64,000 bases of DNA. It comes from Enterococcus wangshanyuanii. Lineage in GTDB: Bacteria > Bacillota > Bacilli > Lactobacillales > Enterococcaceae. The stretch covers positions 868,001-932,000 of the forward strand of contig NZ_CP021874.1 of NCBI RefSeq assembly GCF_002197645.1. Direction: 5' to 3'. This document shows, one piece after another, positions 27,938 to 36,242 of the stretch. Below the pieces are notes generated by a model. The model was not told the origin of the DNA. It was given only the letters and a program-made list of their open reading frames with translations, and did not search any database. Position 1 is the first letter of the stretch; the number at the start of each line of letters is the position of its first letter. The translations under genes and the position numbers were made by a program.

Positions 27938-28792
27938 ATGACAATCGAGGAATTAATAAATTTATACCCTGAAGGAAAGCTTCAAAAAGAAAAAGCAAAC
28001 GACAACATGTTTTCATTGCCGATCAATGGCAACTATTTTGTCATTTCTAAAGACATATTAAGTGAAAAAGAGTTCTATTTACTACAAAAATTATTTTTAC
28101 CAAGCACTTTTGCTATAGACTTACAAAAGCATCCTTGGTTTGACTATCTGTTTAATCAGGCGGATGTTGAAGTCGACGGATCCTTTCGAATCATACAATT
28201 TCAGCTCAAAAAGCCGAAAGCTTTTTTACAGAAAGAATGGGAGCAAAGCATGAAAGAAATTTTTCCAGCTTTTGTAGATTTCTTTTTCACTGATGAAAGT
28301 AACGGACTTTTGATTGAGCAATACACAAAAAAGCATTATCAGTTGACTGATATTCAAAGTATTTTCTTAACTCTTGACGCTGATTTTGACTCTTCTACCA
28401 AAGCATTTGTAGGAAACTTTTATCCAGCTGACGATCATCTACCTGCCTTATTTCATGAAGAACAGCAAATTTTCTTAGAGGAATTCAATAATTTGAAAGC
28501 ACAATCCGTTTTTTCTTTAAGTGATGTAGCTATACACCATTATACTAAACAGAGTATGAAAGACAGCCGAATAATCCAAGCCTATTCAAAACAGCTTGTT
28601 TTTAGTTCTGAATTCAAACAAATCATTTTATCTCTTTGGCACCATCAGGGAAACATTAGCTCTACCGCTAAAGATTTATATATGCATCGGAATACGTTAC
28701 ACTATCGTATCGAAAAATTTTATGAGCAAAGTGGTCTATCCTTAAAAAAAATGGATGATCTTGTCTTTTGTTATTTACTTATTACAAAATAA
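27938..28792 (+). CDS. PucR/CdaR-type helix-turn-helix regulator
   Basis: A 284-residue protein whose last 60 residues match the PucR C-terminal HTH: GNISSTAKDLYMHRNTLHYRIEKFYEQSGLSL. The N-terminal 220 residues are not a recognised sensor; they are rich in aromatic residues and may bind a ligand. Start ATG 27938 after GAGGTG. It is divergent from tadA and has no target gene beside it in the same operon, so its regulon cannot be guessed. A hairpin repeat follows its stop. Confidence 0.8.
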   Translation: MTIEELINLYPEGKLQKEKANDNMFSLPINGNYFVISKDILSEKEFYLLQKLFLPSTFAIDLQKHPWFDYLFNQADVEVDGSFRIIQFQLKKPKAFLQKEWEQSMKEIFPAFVDFFFTDESNGLLIEQYTKKHYQLTDIQSIFLTLDADFDSSTKAFVGNFYPADDHLPALFHEEQQIFLEEFNNLKAQSVFSLSDVAIHHYTKQSMKDSRIIQAYSKQLVFSSEFKQIILSLWHHQGNISSTAKDLYMHRNTLHYRIEKFYEQSGLSLKKMDDLVFCYLLITK

Positions 28793-28794
28793 AA

Positions 28795-28835
28795 GAGTGC
28801 AAAACAAAACTAAAAATCAGTTTTGTTTTGCACTC
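28795..28835 (+). repeat. Dispersed hairpin, copy 2, probably terminating the PucR-type gene
   Basis: GAGTGCAAAACAAAACT and AGTTTTGTTTTGCACTC form a perfect 17-pair stem around TAAAAATC. It begins three bases after the stop codon. Near-identical in layout to 23122-23163. Confidence 0.75.
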
Positions 28836-28880
28836 TAAACTCGATTAAACGGTAAGACAAAAGTAATTTTTTCGATCAAA

Positions 28881-29216
28881 TTACATTAATTCATCAATAA
28901 AACTAAATAAACGATCTTTGACGTTTTCAGTACTACCTTTTAGAGACTCTCCATATGAAGAAATCTTTTTTCCTCCGTCTTTAACTTTTCCTAAAATATC
29001 CAACATAGAATCCAATTCATCATCAGATAATTTATCGACGATACTTAATAATTTTTCATTGCCGCCAAATTTATCATTCACAAATTTTTTAGCTTTGCAG
29101 CGATTCGTTACATGGTAGACTTTTTTTGCAATTTTTTCTGAAGCAATCACTGCTACAGATACACTAGCCACTGCTGCAATACTTAATCCAATACTGATTT
29201 TTGTTGATGTTTTCAT
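28881..29216 (-). CDS. Small membrane-anchored hypothetical protein
   Basis: A 111-residue protein with one N-terminal hydrophobic segment (ISIGLSIAAVASVSVAVIAS, residues 6-25). A basic stretch follows, then an acidic helical region (LSIVDKLSDDELDSMLDILGKVKDGG) and a C-terminal helix. The layout recalls YtxH-like stress proteins but I cannot assign it. ATG 29216 after AAGGAGCTGAACGAG. Function unknown. Confidence 0.65.
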   Translation of the reverse strand: MKTSTKISIGLSIAAVASVSVAVIASEKIAKKVYHVTNRCKAKKFVNDKFGGNEKLLSIVDKLSDDELDSMLDILGKVKDGGKKISSYGESLKGSTENVKDRLFSFIDELM

Positions 29217-29290
29217 CTCGTTCAGCTCCTTCTTACTCTCTATTATCATGATAACACACTCTTAAAAATTGAGGTAATAAAAAAGCAGGA

Positions 29291-29995
29291 TCAATTTCGC
29301 CGATTGTTTCCACCGAATAAAATGATCAGGCGAAGTAATTGTAAAAATGTTGCTAGTGCTGCTGCTACGTATGTTAAAGCTGCTGCAAACAAAACCTTTC
29401 TAGCCATTGGAACTTCTTCTTCTGTTAGAATATTGCCGTCAGATAAAATTTTTAGTGCACGCCTTGAAGCGTTGAATTCCACTGGAAGCGTTACTAATTG
29501 AAAAAGCAATGCCAAAGAGAACGCCAGTATACCAATATTGATCAACGTTTGATTCCAGCTAAACAGCACACCGATCAATATGATCGGAAATGACAACGAT
29601 GAGCCAATATTCGCTACTGGAACGATTGCCGCACGAATTTTTAAAGGACTATAGCCTGTATGATCTTGAACCGCATGACCGCATTCATGTGCAGCAACAC
29701 CAATTGCCGCAACAGACATCGATTGGGCGGTCGCTTCTGATAAGCTAAGCATTTTATTGCCTGAGTTATAGTTATCAGTCAAATTTCCTGAGATCTGTTG
29801 GACCCCGACATCGTTGATATGTTCTTCTTGTAAAATATATTGAGCCGCTTTGGTTCCTGTAATATTATTTCGACTCTGAATTTTGTCGTATTTTCGAAAT
29901 GTGCTATTTACATATGCGGACGCAGCCATTGAAATCAAAAGGCCTACGATGACCAAAATATATGTCGGATCAAAAATTGCATAAAATGGTACCAT
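29291..29995 (-). CDS. Membrane zinc metallopeptidase, YugP type (Zn_peptidase_2)
   Basis: A 234-residue integral membrane protease. The zinc motif HECGHAVQDHTGY (HExxH at about residues 103-107) lies between membrane segments at the N-terminus and near residues 125-165 and 200-225. LPVEFNASRRAL is a further mark of the family. Its substrate is unknown. ATG 29995 after GGGGGAATAAAAA. Single gene. Confidence 0.9.
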   Translation of the reverse strand: MVPFYAIFDPTYILVIVGLLISMAASAYVNSTFRKYDKIQSRNNITGTKAAQYILQEEHINDVGVQQISGNLTDNYNSGNKMLSLSEATAQSMSVAAIGVAAHECGHAVQDHTGYSPLKIRAAIVPVANIGSSLSFPIILIGVLFSWNQTLINIGILAFSLALLFQLVTLPVEFNASRRALKILSDGNILTEEEVPMARKVLFAAALTYVAAALATFLQLLRLIILFGGNNRRN

Positions 29996-30177
29996 TTTTT
30001 ATTCCCCCTATTCTTTTCTCCATTGTATCATGTCTTTCTTAAAAAAGTGTATCCAGAACTTGACGATTTTATGAAGGCTGAACGAGATTCCTCTAACAAA
30101 ACTGTCACATTTTTTTAAGTCATTTCAATGGATTCCTTTGCCAAAAACAGGCATACTACCATTAAGAGGTGAAGAGA

Positions 30178-30534
30178 ATGAAAAAACTATTACTTTTTAT
30201 CCTACCATTCTTATTACTAACAAGTGCTGCTTGGTTTGGATATAATTACTATTATGGCGGAAAAGCTTATTATACTCAGGTTGGAGCGCCGACAGAAATA
30301 AAAGACGGAAAGTTCTCAACTGGCGAAAAATATACTCAATATGATTATACGCAAGATGCCTATGATAAAAATGGTGAAAAAAGCGTGCAAAAGATGAGTG
30401 AGATCAGAGATAACCCCCTACGTATCAACGCTTATCTAAAATTAAAAGTCAATGCCAGAAAAGGCGTGATCAGCTGGGAAGAAGTCAAAGAAAACGAAGT
30501 TCCCCCAAAAGCTTTAGCTCATATGAGCGAATAA
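30178..30534 (+). CDS. YxeA-family protein
   Basis: A 118-residue secreted or membrane-tethered protein: N-terminal hydrophobic segment (LLLFILPFLLLTSAAWFGY), then GGKAYYTQV, YTQYDYTQDAYDKNGEKSV and LRINAYLKLKV, all features of the YxeA (DUF1093) family, which has an OB-like beta fold. Function unknown in the family. ATG 30178 after AAGAGGTG. Followed by a terminator. Confidence 0.85.
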   Translation: MKKLLLFILPFLLLTSAAWFGYNYYYGGKAYYTQVGAPTEIKDGKFSTGEKYTQYDYTQDAYDKNGEKSVQKMSEIRDNPLRINAYLKLKVNARKGVISWEEVKENEVPPKALAHMSE

Positions 30535-30549
30535 AAAAAGAACATGTTT

Positions 30550-30586
30550 AAAAAGCGCACAAGCAAAATCGCTGTGCGCTTTTTTC
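30550..30586. terminator. Terminator between yxeA-like and nucleoid-associated genes
   Basis: AAAAGCGCAC and GTGCGCTTTT, with an inner AGC/GCT, then T-run; serves both convergent genes. Confidence 0.85.
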
Positions 30587-30599
30587 ATATTCACTGCTC

Positions 30600-31604
30600 T
30601 TACAATTGATTACTGATTTTTTCAATATTCTTTAACACAATAGACACAGTCCCGTCAGGGTTATTTACAAATTCGATCAAGTCTCCATTACGATACACAT
30701 CGATTGGGACGATCAATTCGATGCCGTTACTCATTTTTAGTTTTTGCTTCCCGAATTTCTTCTCGGAAATTTCTCTAGCTTCTCTTACCGGAGGTGTTTT
30801 GTCAACAAATTTTGATTCATTGACTTCTTCTTGATAAGCCATGCGAGCTGAAATATTTTCTTTAAAGACTAACTCTGCGACTTGTTCATTATCGATCGTG
30901 CCAGTCTCTTCGATACTTTCATAAACAGCTTCTTTCACAGAAGCAATCAATTCAAACTCGTCTTCATTGAATTTTTTACCAATTCGCTTCACTGCTTTTT
31001 TGATTTCCTTCATATTTTCTTCTATAGAAGGAGCAGGTTCTGATTCAATAACCTTTTCAGAGAAATACCAAGCTTTTTCACCTGAAAATTCATAGCGTTT
31101 TTCAAGCAGTTCGTAGGCCAGTGAGTCAAGATTAACGGTCATACCCTCATCTGGTTTTTGCGATTTTGAAGGTAAGATCGCCCGATTGATGATCAATTTA
31201 TTATAAACAGCATCCTCTTCATAATCTACATAATGTGTGTAGCTCTCTTTATAATTCAATTTGATCATAGCCAGATGCATGACTGTATCCAACTCATATA
31301 ACACAAATAATACATCCGCACTTGGTGCATCTTCACTGCCCGAATAAACATCGTACCAATGCTGGGCCAGATCCTGACTCTTTTGAATAAAATCATTGGG
31401 TATCCCGCGCATCTTTTCAACAAACATACTCTCTTGTGCTAAAGTCCCTGTTTTTGTTTGTGCTGTGGAAAGTTTTGTGATCTTACTCGTTAAATAAACC
31501 CGAATATATTCCGTCGTTAAATCCAATTCTTTTTGTGAAAAAACTGGCGTTCCTGTCTCACGATCGATAATATGCAGGATCGCACTTTTTAAATAAATAT
31601 CCAT
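30600..31604 (-). CDS. Nucleoid-associated protein (NdpA/YejK family)
   Basis: A 334-residue cytoplasmic protein matching the 37-kDa nucleoid-associated family. It begins MDIYLKSAILHIIDRETG and has the VNLDSLAYELLEKRYEF segment, then a helical middle and a C-terminal strand-rich part (IELIVPIDVYRNGDLIEFVNNPDGTVSIVLKNI). The Gram-positive members are poorly studied; DNA binding is inferred from E. coli YejK. ATG 31604 after GGGAGAAGGATAG. Confidence 0.85.
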   Translation of the reverse strand: MDIYLKSAILHIIDRETGTPVFSQKELDLTTEYIRVYLTSKITKLSTAQTKTGTLAQESMFVEKMRGIPNDFIQKSQDLAQHWYDVYSGSEDAPSADVLFVLYELDTVMHLAMIKLNYKESYTHYVDYEEDAVYNKLIINRAILPSKSQKPDEGMTVNLDSLAYELLEKRYEFSGEKAWYFSEKVIESEPAPSIEENMKEIKKAVKRIGKKFNEDEFELIASVKEAVYESIEETGTIDNEQVAELVFKENISARMAYQEEVNESKFVDKTPPVREAREISEKKFGKQKLKMSNGIELIVPIDVYRNGDLIEFVNNPDGTVSIVLKNIEKISNQL

Positions 31605-31695
31605 CTATCCTTCTCCCTTTTCTTAAACCTTATTTAGTCTACCTGAAAGAACGAAAAAAGCCAACTATTTTCTAGAAAATATCCTCTGTATTAAT

Positions 31696-31720
31696 GCAAA
31701 AAGCCACGAACCGATGGCTC
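31696..31720 (-). terminator. Terminator after treP
   Basis: On the minus strand AGCCA and TGGCT with inner CG/CG, followed by TTTTTG. Confidence 0.7.
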
Positions 31721-31757
31721 GCGACTTAACAAATATTTTTTTGAACGAAACTACTTT

Positions 31758-33227
31758 CTACGCATTTTCTTCAACATATAACTTGCCCGTTGCTTCATCT
31801 ACAGGATCAAGCTTGTTAAAGATTCCTTTTGTTCTAAAGATGTAAGTTAAAATAAATGGTACAACGACTGCGATCACCATCGCACCGAAGAAGACCAAAT
31901 AATATTGCGGTACGATCGACAAGATTCCAGGAAGCCCGCCAACACCAATACTGATCGCTTTTACATCGAACAATGTTGAGAATAATCCTGCACAAGCTGA
32001 ACCGATCATGCCAGCGACAAAAGGATACACATACTTCAAGTTGATCCCAAACATTGCTGGTTCAGTAACGCCTAAATAACATGAGATCATAGCTGGAATC
32101 GATACTTGTTCTTCTTCCTTGTTCCCTTTGTGCATAAAAATCACAGCAAGTACTGCTGAACCTTGGGCAATGTTCGAAAGTGCGATCATCGGCCACAAAT
32201 TAGTGGCATGGAAATCAGCAATCAATTGCAGATCGATCGCATTCGTCATATGATGTAGACCAGTGATAACTAAAGGCGCATACAAGAATCCAAACAACGC
32301 ACCAAACAACCAGTTTACTGAAGAAGTTAATCCAGCATTTACCACATCAGAAACCCAGCTGCCAATTGCCCAACCAACTGGACCTAAAACTAAGTGAGCA
32401 GCTAATACAGTCGGTACTAAAGCGAACAATGGAACAAAAATCATGGACACCGCCTGAGGAATAATTTTTCTGAAAAAGATTTCCAAATAGGCTAATAGGA
32501 ACCCTGCCAGCATTGCAGGAATCACTTGTGCCTGATAACCGATCATATTCACATGAGCAAAACCAAAGTCCCAAAAAGGCACATCTGCTGCTGCTGTCGT
32601 TGCAACCGCATAGGCATTTAATAGTTGCGGTGAAACTAATGTTATCCCTAATACGATACCCAGAATTTGAGTAGTACCCATCTTTTTCGTAATACTCCAA
32701 GTAATACCAACAGGTAAGAATTGGAAAATTGCTTCACCGATCAACCATAGAAATGAATTCACACCGCTCCAAAATTGCGAAACTTCAACAATCTTTTGTC
32801 CATCTAAAAAGCCAAATGGAATTCCTTCCAAGACATTACGGAAGCCTAAGATCAACCCACCGATTACCAACGCTGGAATCAATGGCGTGAAAATTTCTGC
32901 CAACACAGAAATTGCCCGCTGTACCGGATTTAGATTTTGTTTTGCCGCTGCTTTCCCTTGTTCTTTGGAAACGCCTTCAAGTCCTGAAACAGAAGAAAAA
33001 TCATTATAAAATTGCGCTACCTCATTACCAATAATAACTTGAAATTGTCCAGCATTCGTAAATGTTCCTTTAACTGAAGGGATTTTCTCGATTGCCGCGG
33101 TGTCAGCTTTAGCTGCATCATTCAATACAAAGCGCATCCGAGTTGCACAGTGTGAAACCGCTGCAATATTTTCTTTGCCTCCAACATCTTCTAACAGTCT
33201 TTTTGCATCTTCTTGAAATTTACCCAT
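31758..33227 (-). CDS. treP: PTS EIIBC, trehalose-specific type (TreP-like)
   Basis: Phosphotransferase permease of the glucose superfamily, 489 residues. The EIIB domain (residues 1-90) carries SHCATRMRFVL with the phosphorylated Cys27. The EIIC domain has about ten membrane segments and the GVTEPAMFGINLKY substrate/phosphotransfer motif. A closing LDPVDEATGKLYVEENA tail has no EIIA. Close to TreP by overall pattern; a sucrose EIIBC cannot be fully excluded. No treA or treR lies beside it. ATG 33227 after AAAGGAGC. Controlled by a promoter with a perfect dyad and a cre-like site. Confidence 0.85.
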   Translation of the reverse strand: MGKFQEDAKRLLEDVGGKENIAAVSHCATRMRFVLNDAAKADTAAIEKIPSVKGTFTNAGQFQVIIGNEVAQFYNDFSSVSGLEGVSKEQGKAAAKQNLNPVQRAISVLAEIFTPLIPALVIGGLILGFRNVLEGIPFGFLDGQKIVEVSQFWSGVNSFLWLIGEAIFQFLPVGITWSITKKMGTTQILGIVLGITLVSPQLLNAYAVATTAAADVPFWDFGFAHVNMIGYQAQVIPAMLAGFLLAYLEIFFRKIIPQAVSMIFVPLFALVPTVLAAHLVLGPVGWAIGSWVSDVVNAGLTSSVNWLFGALFGFLYAPLVITGLHHMTNAIDLQLIADFHATNLWPMIALSNIAQGSAVLAVIFMHKGNKEEEQVSIPAMISCYLGVTEPAMFGINLKYVYPFVAGMIGSACAGLFSTLFDVKAISIGVGGLPGILSIVPQYYLVFFGAMVIAVVVPFILTYIFRTKGIFNKLDPVDEATGKLYVEENA

Positions 33228-33246
33228 TTCTTTGCTCCTTTCCGTT

Positions 33247-33314
33247 AACTTGTATGTACAAGTTCCCTGTATTTGTATAATACTGTATTATTTAATTTTT
33301 TACAAGCGTTTTCT
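33247..33314 (-). promoter_or_regulatory. treP promoter with TreR-like operator and cre-like site
   Basis: Minus strand: TTGTAA (33300-33305), a 17-base spacer, TATTAT (33277-33282). Just downstream of the predicted start is AACTTGTA-CA-TACAAGTT (33247-33264), perfect eight-base arms around a 2-base centre, the TTGTATxTACAA pattern of TreR-type GntR repressors. AGAAAACGCTTGTA (33301-33314) resembles a cre and overlaps the -35. Repression by TreR and CcpA is inferred. Confidence 0.75.
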
Positions 33315-33449
33315 TTTTAAAAAACAAAAAAAATTCTTTCTACCTACTTATACGTATTATTGCGTTTACTAAGTTCTCTATTTTAGATTTTTCAAATCAC
33401 TGGAAATTATTTCAGAAAATGATACACTTGGGTTTATCAAATACAAAAA

Positions 33450-33473
33450 TAAACTGCCGTAACCTGCAGTTTA
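33450..33473 (+). promoter_or_regulatory. Leader hairpin just before the ktrB ribosome-binding site
   Basis: TAAACTGC and GCAGTTTA form a perfect eight-pair stem around CGTAACCT, ending a few bases before CGAGG. No T-run, so not a terminator; it could affect translation or mRNA stability. Confidence 0.45.
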
Positions 33474-33486
33474 ATCGAGGAAAAAA

Positions 33487-34851
33487 ATGAAAAAAAAAAC
33501 GATTGCTATTAAACTAAAAAAACGTTTATCTGCTGTACAAGTTCTTGCTTTAGGATTCGTTCTTCTAATTTTTATAGGCGGGGCTCTACTTACCTTACCA
33601 GTCTTCTCTCGAAGTGGTACGCCTACACCGTTTATTGATGCTTTATTTACTGCTGTTTCAGCTGTTTGCGTTACGGGACTGACAACGTTGAATACCGCAC
33701 TTCATTGGAACGCATACGGACAGTTGATCATCATGCTGCTGATTGAAATCGGAGGGCTAGGCTTTATGACGATGCCTGTACTTCTATATTTTATCCTCCG
33801 AAAAAAAATTACACTAAGTACACGTATTTTATTACGCGAAGCGCTTAATTTAGATGATATGTCCGGTGCTTTTCGTTTAATGATTTATGTTGTCAAATTA
33901 GCAGCTATTATTCAACTGACGGGAGCTATACTACTTTCCATTCAGTTTGTTCCTGAATTTGGCTGGCGAAAAGGGCTCTTTTTCGGTCTTTTCCATTCTA
34001 TTTCAAGTTTTTGCAATGCCGGTTTTGATTTGCTTGGAGATAGTTTGACCCCTTATCAAAATAATCCATTTGTTTTATTGGTTGTTGGCGCGTTGATCAT
34101 TTCTGGCGGCTTAGGATTCATCGTCTGGCAAGATTTACTAAGAGTCAAAAAGAAGCAAAAATTTTCTCTGCATACTAAAATTGCCCTAATCACTACTGTT
34201 TCTTTACTTATTGGTGGCTTTATCATCTTTTTCTTAACCGAAAAAAATGCCAGTCAATTAACAGATGGAACAACTTTTTTTGATCGTTTGATCAATACCT
34301 TCTTCATGTCAGTCACTCCCAGAACTGCTGGCTATTACTCGATCGATTATATGAAAATGACAAATGCCGGCCTGATCACAACTATTTTTTTAATGTATAT
34401 TGGAGGAACTTCAGGATCGACCGCCGGCGGACTGAAAACAACGACCTTCGCAGTTTTGGTAATTCAGATCGTCTCTATCTTCAAGGGACGAACGAGAGCT
34501 GAATTTATGGGACGAACGATTCGTAATAGTACCGTTTTCCGTGCGTTGACTCTATTTTTTATTACCTTGACCTTGTGCGTATTATCTATCATGCTTTTAT
34601 CTATTACGGAAAATATCCCTGAATCCTCCGGCATTGAGTACATTGCTTTTGAAGTATTTTCTGCCTTTGGCACGGTTGGTTTAACAATGGGACTTACACC
34701 TGAATTAACTTTCATCGGCAAGATCATTATCATGTTATTGATGTACATTGGTCGGGTAGGTATCTACACTGTTGGCTTTTCTTTATTGACAAGAGGTCAA
34801 AAGCAACAAGCCAAATATAAATATCCAGATGAAAGTGTTATGATTGGATAA
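33487..34851 (+). CDS. ktrB: Potassium uptake channel subunit, TrkH/KtrB family
   Basis: A 454-residue membrane protein with the four pore repeats of KtrB. The filter segments are AVCVTGLTT, SSFCNAGFD, TPRTAGYYS and AFGTVGLTMG, each with the conserved Gly. It needs a cytoplasmic KtrA-type regulator, which is not adjacent. Start ATG 33487 after CGAGGAAAAAA. Followed by a long perfect terminator. Confidence 0.92.
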   Translation: MKKKTIAIKLKKRLSAVQVLALGFVLLIFIGGALLTLPVFSRSGTPTPFIDALFTAVSAVCVTGLTTLNTALHWNAYGQLIIMLLIEIGGLGFMTMPVLLYFILRKKITLSTRILLREALNLDDMSGAFRLMIYVVKLAAIIQLTGAILLSIQFVPEFGWRKGLFFGLFHSISSFCNAGFDLLGDSLTPYQNNPFVLLVVGALIISGGLGFIVWQDLLRVKKKQKFSLHTKIALITTVSLLIGGFIIFFLTEKNASQLTDGTTFFDRLINTFFMSVTPRTAGYYSIDYMKMTNAGLITTIFLMYIGGTSGSTAGGLKTTTFAVLVIQIVSIFKGRTRAEFMGRTIRNSTVFRALTLFFITLTLCVLSIMLLSITENIPESSGIEYIAFEVFSAFGTVGLTMGLTPELTFIGKIIIMLLMYIGRVGIYTVGFSLLTRGQKQQAKYKYPDESVMIG

Positions 34852-34854
34852 ATA

Positions 34855-34915
34855 AAAAGAAAACATAAAATATCGCTATTTTATGTTTTCTTTTGCAATT
34901 ATAATTGCTTTTTTA
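34855..34915 (+). terminator. ktrB terminator pair
   Basis: AAAGAAAACATAAAAT and ATTTTATGTTTTCTTT form a perfect 16-pair stem with loop ATCGCT. A second small hairpin, GCAATTATAATTGC at 34895-34908, precedes TTTTTT. Confidence 0.88.
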
Positions 34916-34918
34916 CTG

Positions 34919-35056
34919 AAATAAAAAATCCCACCTTCTAATGAAGATGGGAAAAGGAGTTTTACTCTTGCGAGTAAAATGAAAAAATAAAAAGGGTTGT
35001 TGTTGGTATACTGGTATATTACTATCTTTTTTTATTATTAGCAACTAATAACCCTC
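34919..35056. repeat. Tandem structured element, copy 1
   Basis: One of two near-identical units of about 138 bases. Each holds three hairpins: CCCACCTTC/GAAGATGGG, the perfect TTTTACTC-TTGC-GAGTAAAA, and a long imperfect GGGTTGTTGTTG / CAACTAATAACCC arm pair. On the minus strand the first and third stems are each followed by a T-run, so the unit reads like two terminators in series or a small RNA. No protein of plausible length is encoded. The loop of the third hairpin is the part that differs from copy 2. Confidence 0.8.
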
Positions 35057-35142
35057 AAGAAATAATCTATTTCAAATTAAATTTCAAAAATAATAACAAT
35101 TTAACATTTATTAAAGATAATAAACTGTTATTCTATCATTTA

Positions 35143-35281
35143 AAATAAAAAATCCCACCTTCTAATGAAGATGGGAAAAAGGAGTTTTACTCTTGCGAGT
35201 AAAATGAAAAAATAAAAAGGGTTGTTGTTGGTATATTTGTATATTACTAGCCGATTTCATTTTTTGCAACTAATAACCCTC
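35143..35281. repeat. Tandem structured element, copy 2
   Basis: Second unit, starting 224 bases after copy 1. It shares the first ~97 bases almost perfectly (one extra A in the AAAAGGAG stretch) and the final GCAACTAATAACCCTC, while the bases between differ. It lies downstream of the DUF1266 gene on the minus strand and could end its transcript. The 86-base gap between the units is plain AT-rich sequence. Confidence 0.8.
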
Positions 35282-35319
35282 ATTTATTTTAATTTTTTTA
35301 AGGCGGTTTATATATCTAT

Positions 35320-35391
35320 GAGACATCTCTCAACCTTTTGAGTTCAAACGTAACTGGTGCTAACAATAGCACTGCCTTCAACTAAAAAGGC
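35320..35391. other. Cluster of four consecutive small hairpins
   Basis: GAGA-CA-TCTC (35320-35329), CTCAA-CCTT-TTGAG (35329-35342), GTGCTA-ACAA-TAGCAC (35357-35372) and GCCTT...AAGGC (35374-35391) follow each other within 72 bases, between the DUF1266 stop and the tandem elements. None has a T-run on the plus strand; the last is followed by no gene. May be part of a structured 3' region or small RNA. Confidence 0.45.
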
Positions 35392-35446
35392 ATGAATATG
35401 TCTTTATTATTGAACATCTTAGTATGCTTTTACCGTCAATATGAGT

Positions 35447-36097
35447 TTACTTTAAAGGATATTTATCAAAAATATTTTCTTTTCCTTGTTTTATTGCTAA
35501 ATAATCTATAATAATGTCTTTATACCAGCTAGTATTCATTGCTTCATTTTCATTACTATAACTAACAATGTATTCATCCCAACTTTCATAATACTCTTGA
35601 GCTAATTTGTAAAGTATATCTAAATATGCCCAAGCATATTGTTCTGTGATGAGATCAAGCGTGAAGCAAACACGAATGATATATCCTAATCGTTCTAAAT
35701 CGAATGCACCTGAATCTCTGATTGTTTCAGAAGCAGCCATTAATTTTTGAACATCACTCTCTTGTTTACGAGCTGCTTTTTGTATTTCCTTTTGAACCTT
35801 ACCTTTTGTATCTAAAGATACGACCGCAGTATAACTGTTTTCACTGATCCAGTTTTCAATCAACACTTTAGCATTCTCACCCGTTGAAATTCCAAACATC
35901 GGTAACCAGTACTTAATAATATTCTTCTTGTATTTTTCTGGAAAATATAGTTTCAAATAATTTGGTTTAAATGCTCTTTTAGCTTCAGCAAACTGGGTAA
36001 CAGCTGCACCTATACAAAGTACTTTTTCTTTTTCCGGTGGAAAATCATTGAACTCAATAATTTCTGTTGGTACTTCCGTTTTCTTTTTAAACCACAT
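35447..36097 (-). CDS. DUF1266-domain protein
   Basis: A 216-residue soluble protein. The C-terminal half matches the DUF1266 pattern: SGAFDLERLGYIIRVCFTLDL, then TEQYAWAYLDILYKLAQ and YYESWDEYIVSY, with conserved Trp and Tyr. The N-terminal half has a lysine-rich head and no other domain. DUF1266 proteins are often found in polymorphic-toxin or surface-associated loci, but function is not established. ATG 36097 after AAAGGAGAAAA. Same strand as the LURP-one and lipoprotein genes. Confidence 0.8.
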   Translation of the reverse strand: MWFKKKTEVPTEIIEFNDFPPEKEKVLCIGAAVTQFAEAKRAFKPNYLKLYFPEKYKKNIIKYWLPMFGISTGENAKVLIENWISENSYTAVVSLDTKGKVQKEIQKAARKQESDVQKLMAASETIRDSGAFDLERLGYIIRVCFTLDLITEQYAWAYLDILYKLAQEYYESWDEYIVSYSNENEAMNTSWYKDIIIDYLAIKQGKENIFDKYPLK

Positions 36098-36242
36098 AGA
36101 TTTTCTCCTTTATTTTCTAAAAGTATAAAACATTTTTTCTTTTATTTTGCTCTACTAGCCGCGTGGAAAAAGACTTAGAAAATAATGTTTACAAACTGTC
36201 TTAATGTGTAAAGTAATAAAACAGCTCACTCGTATTTTCTCC

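Noticed and set aside
34919..35281. CRISPR-like or microsatellite array
   Set aside because: Only two units, each over 130 bases with internal hairpins, and no spacers of constant length or cas genes.
35386..35515. Possible 40-residue hydrophobic toxin starting at 35392 on the plus strand (MNMSLLLNILVCF)
   Set aside because: Most of it is antisense to the DUF1266 C-terminus and the ribosome-binding site is weak; it does not resemble Fst-type toxins.
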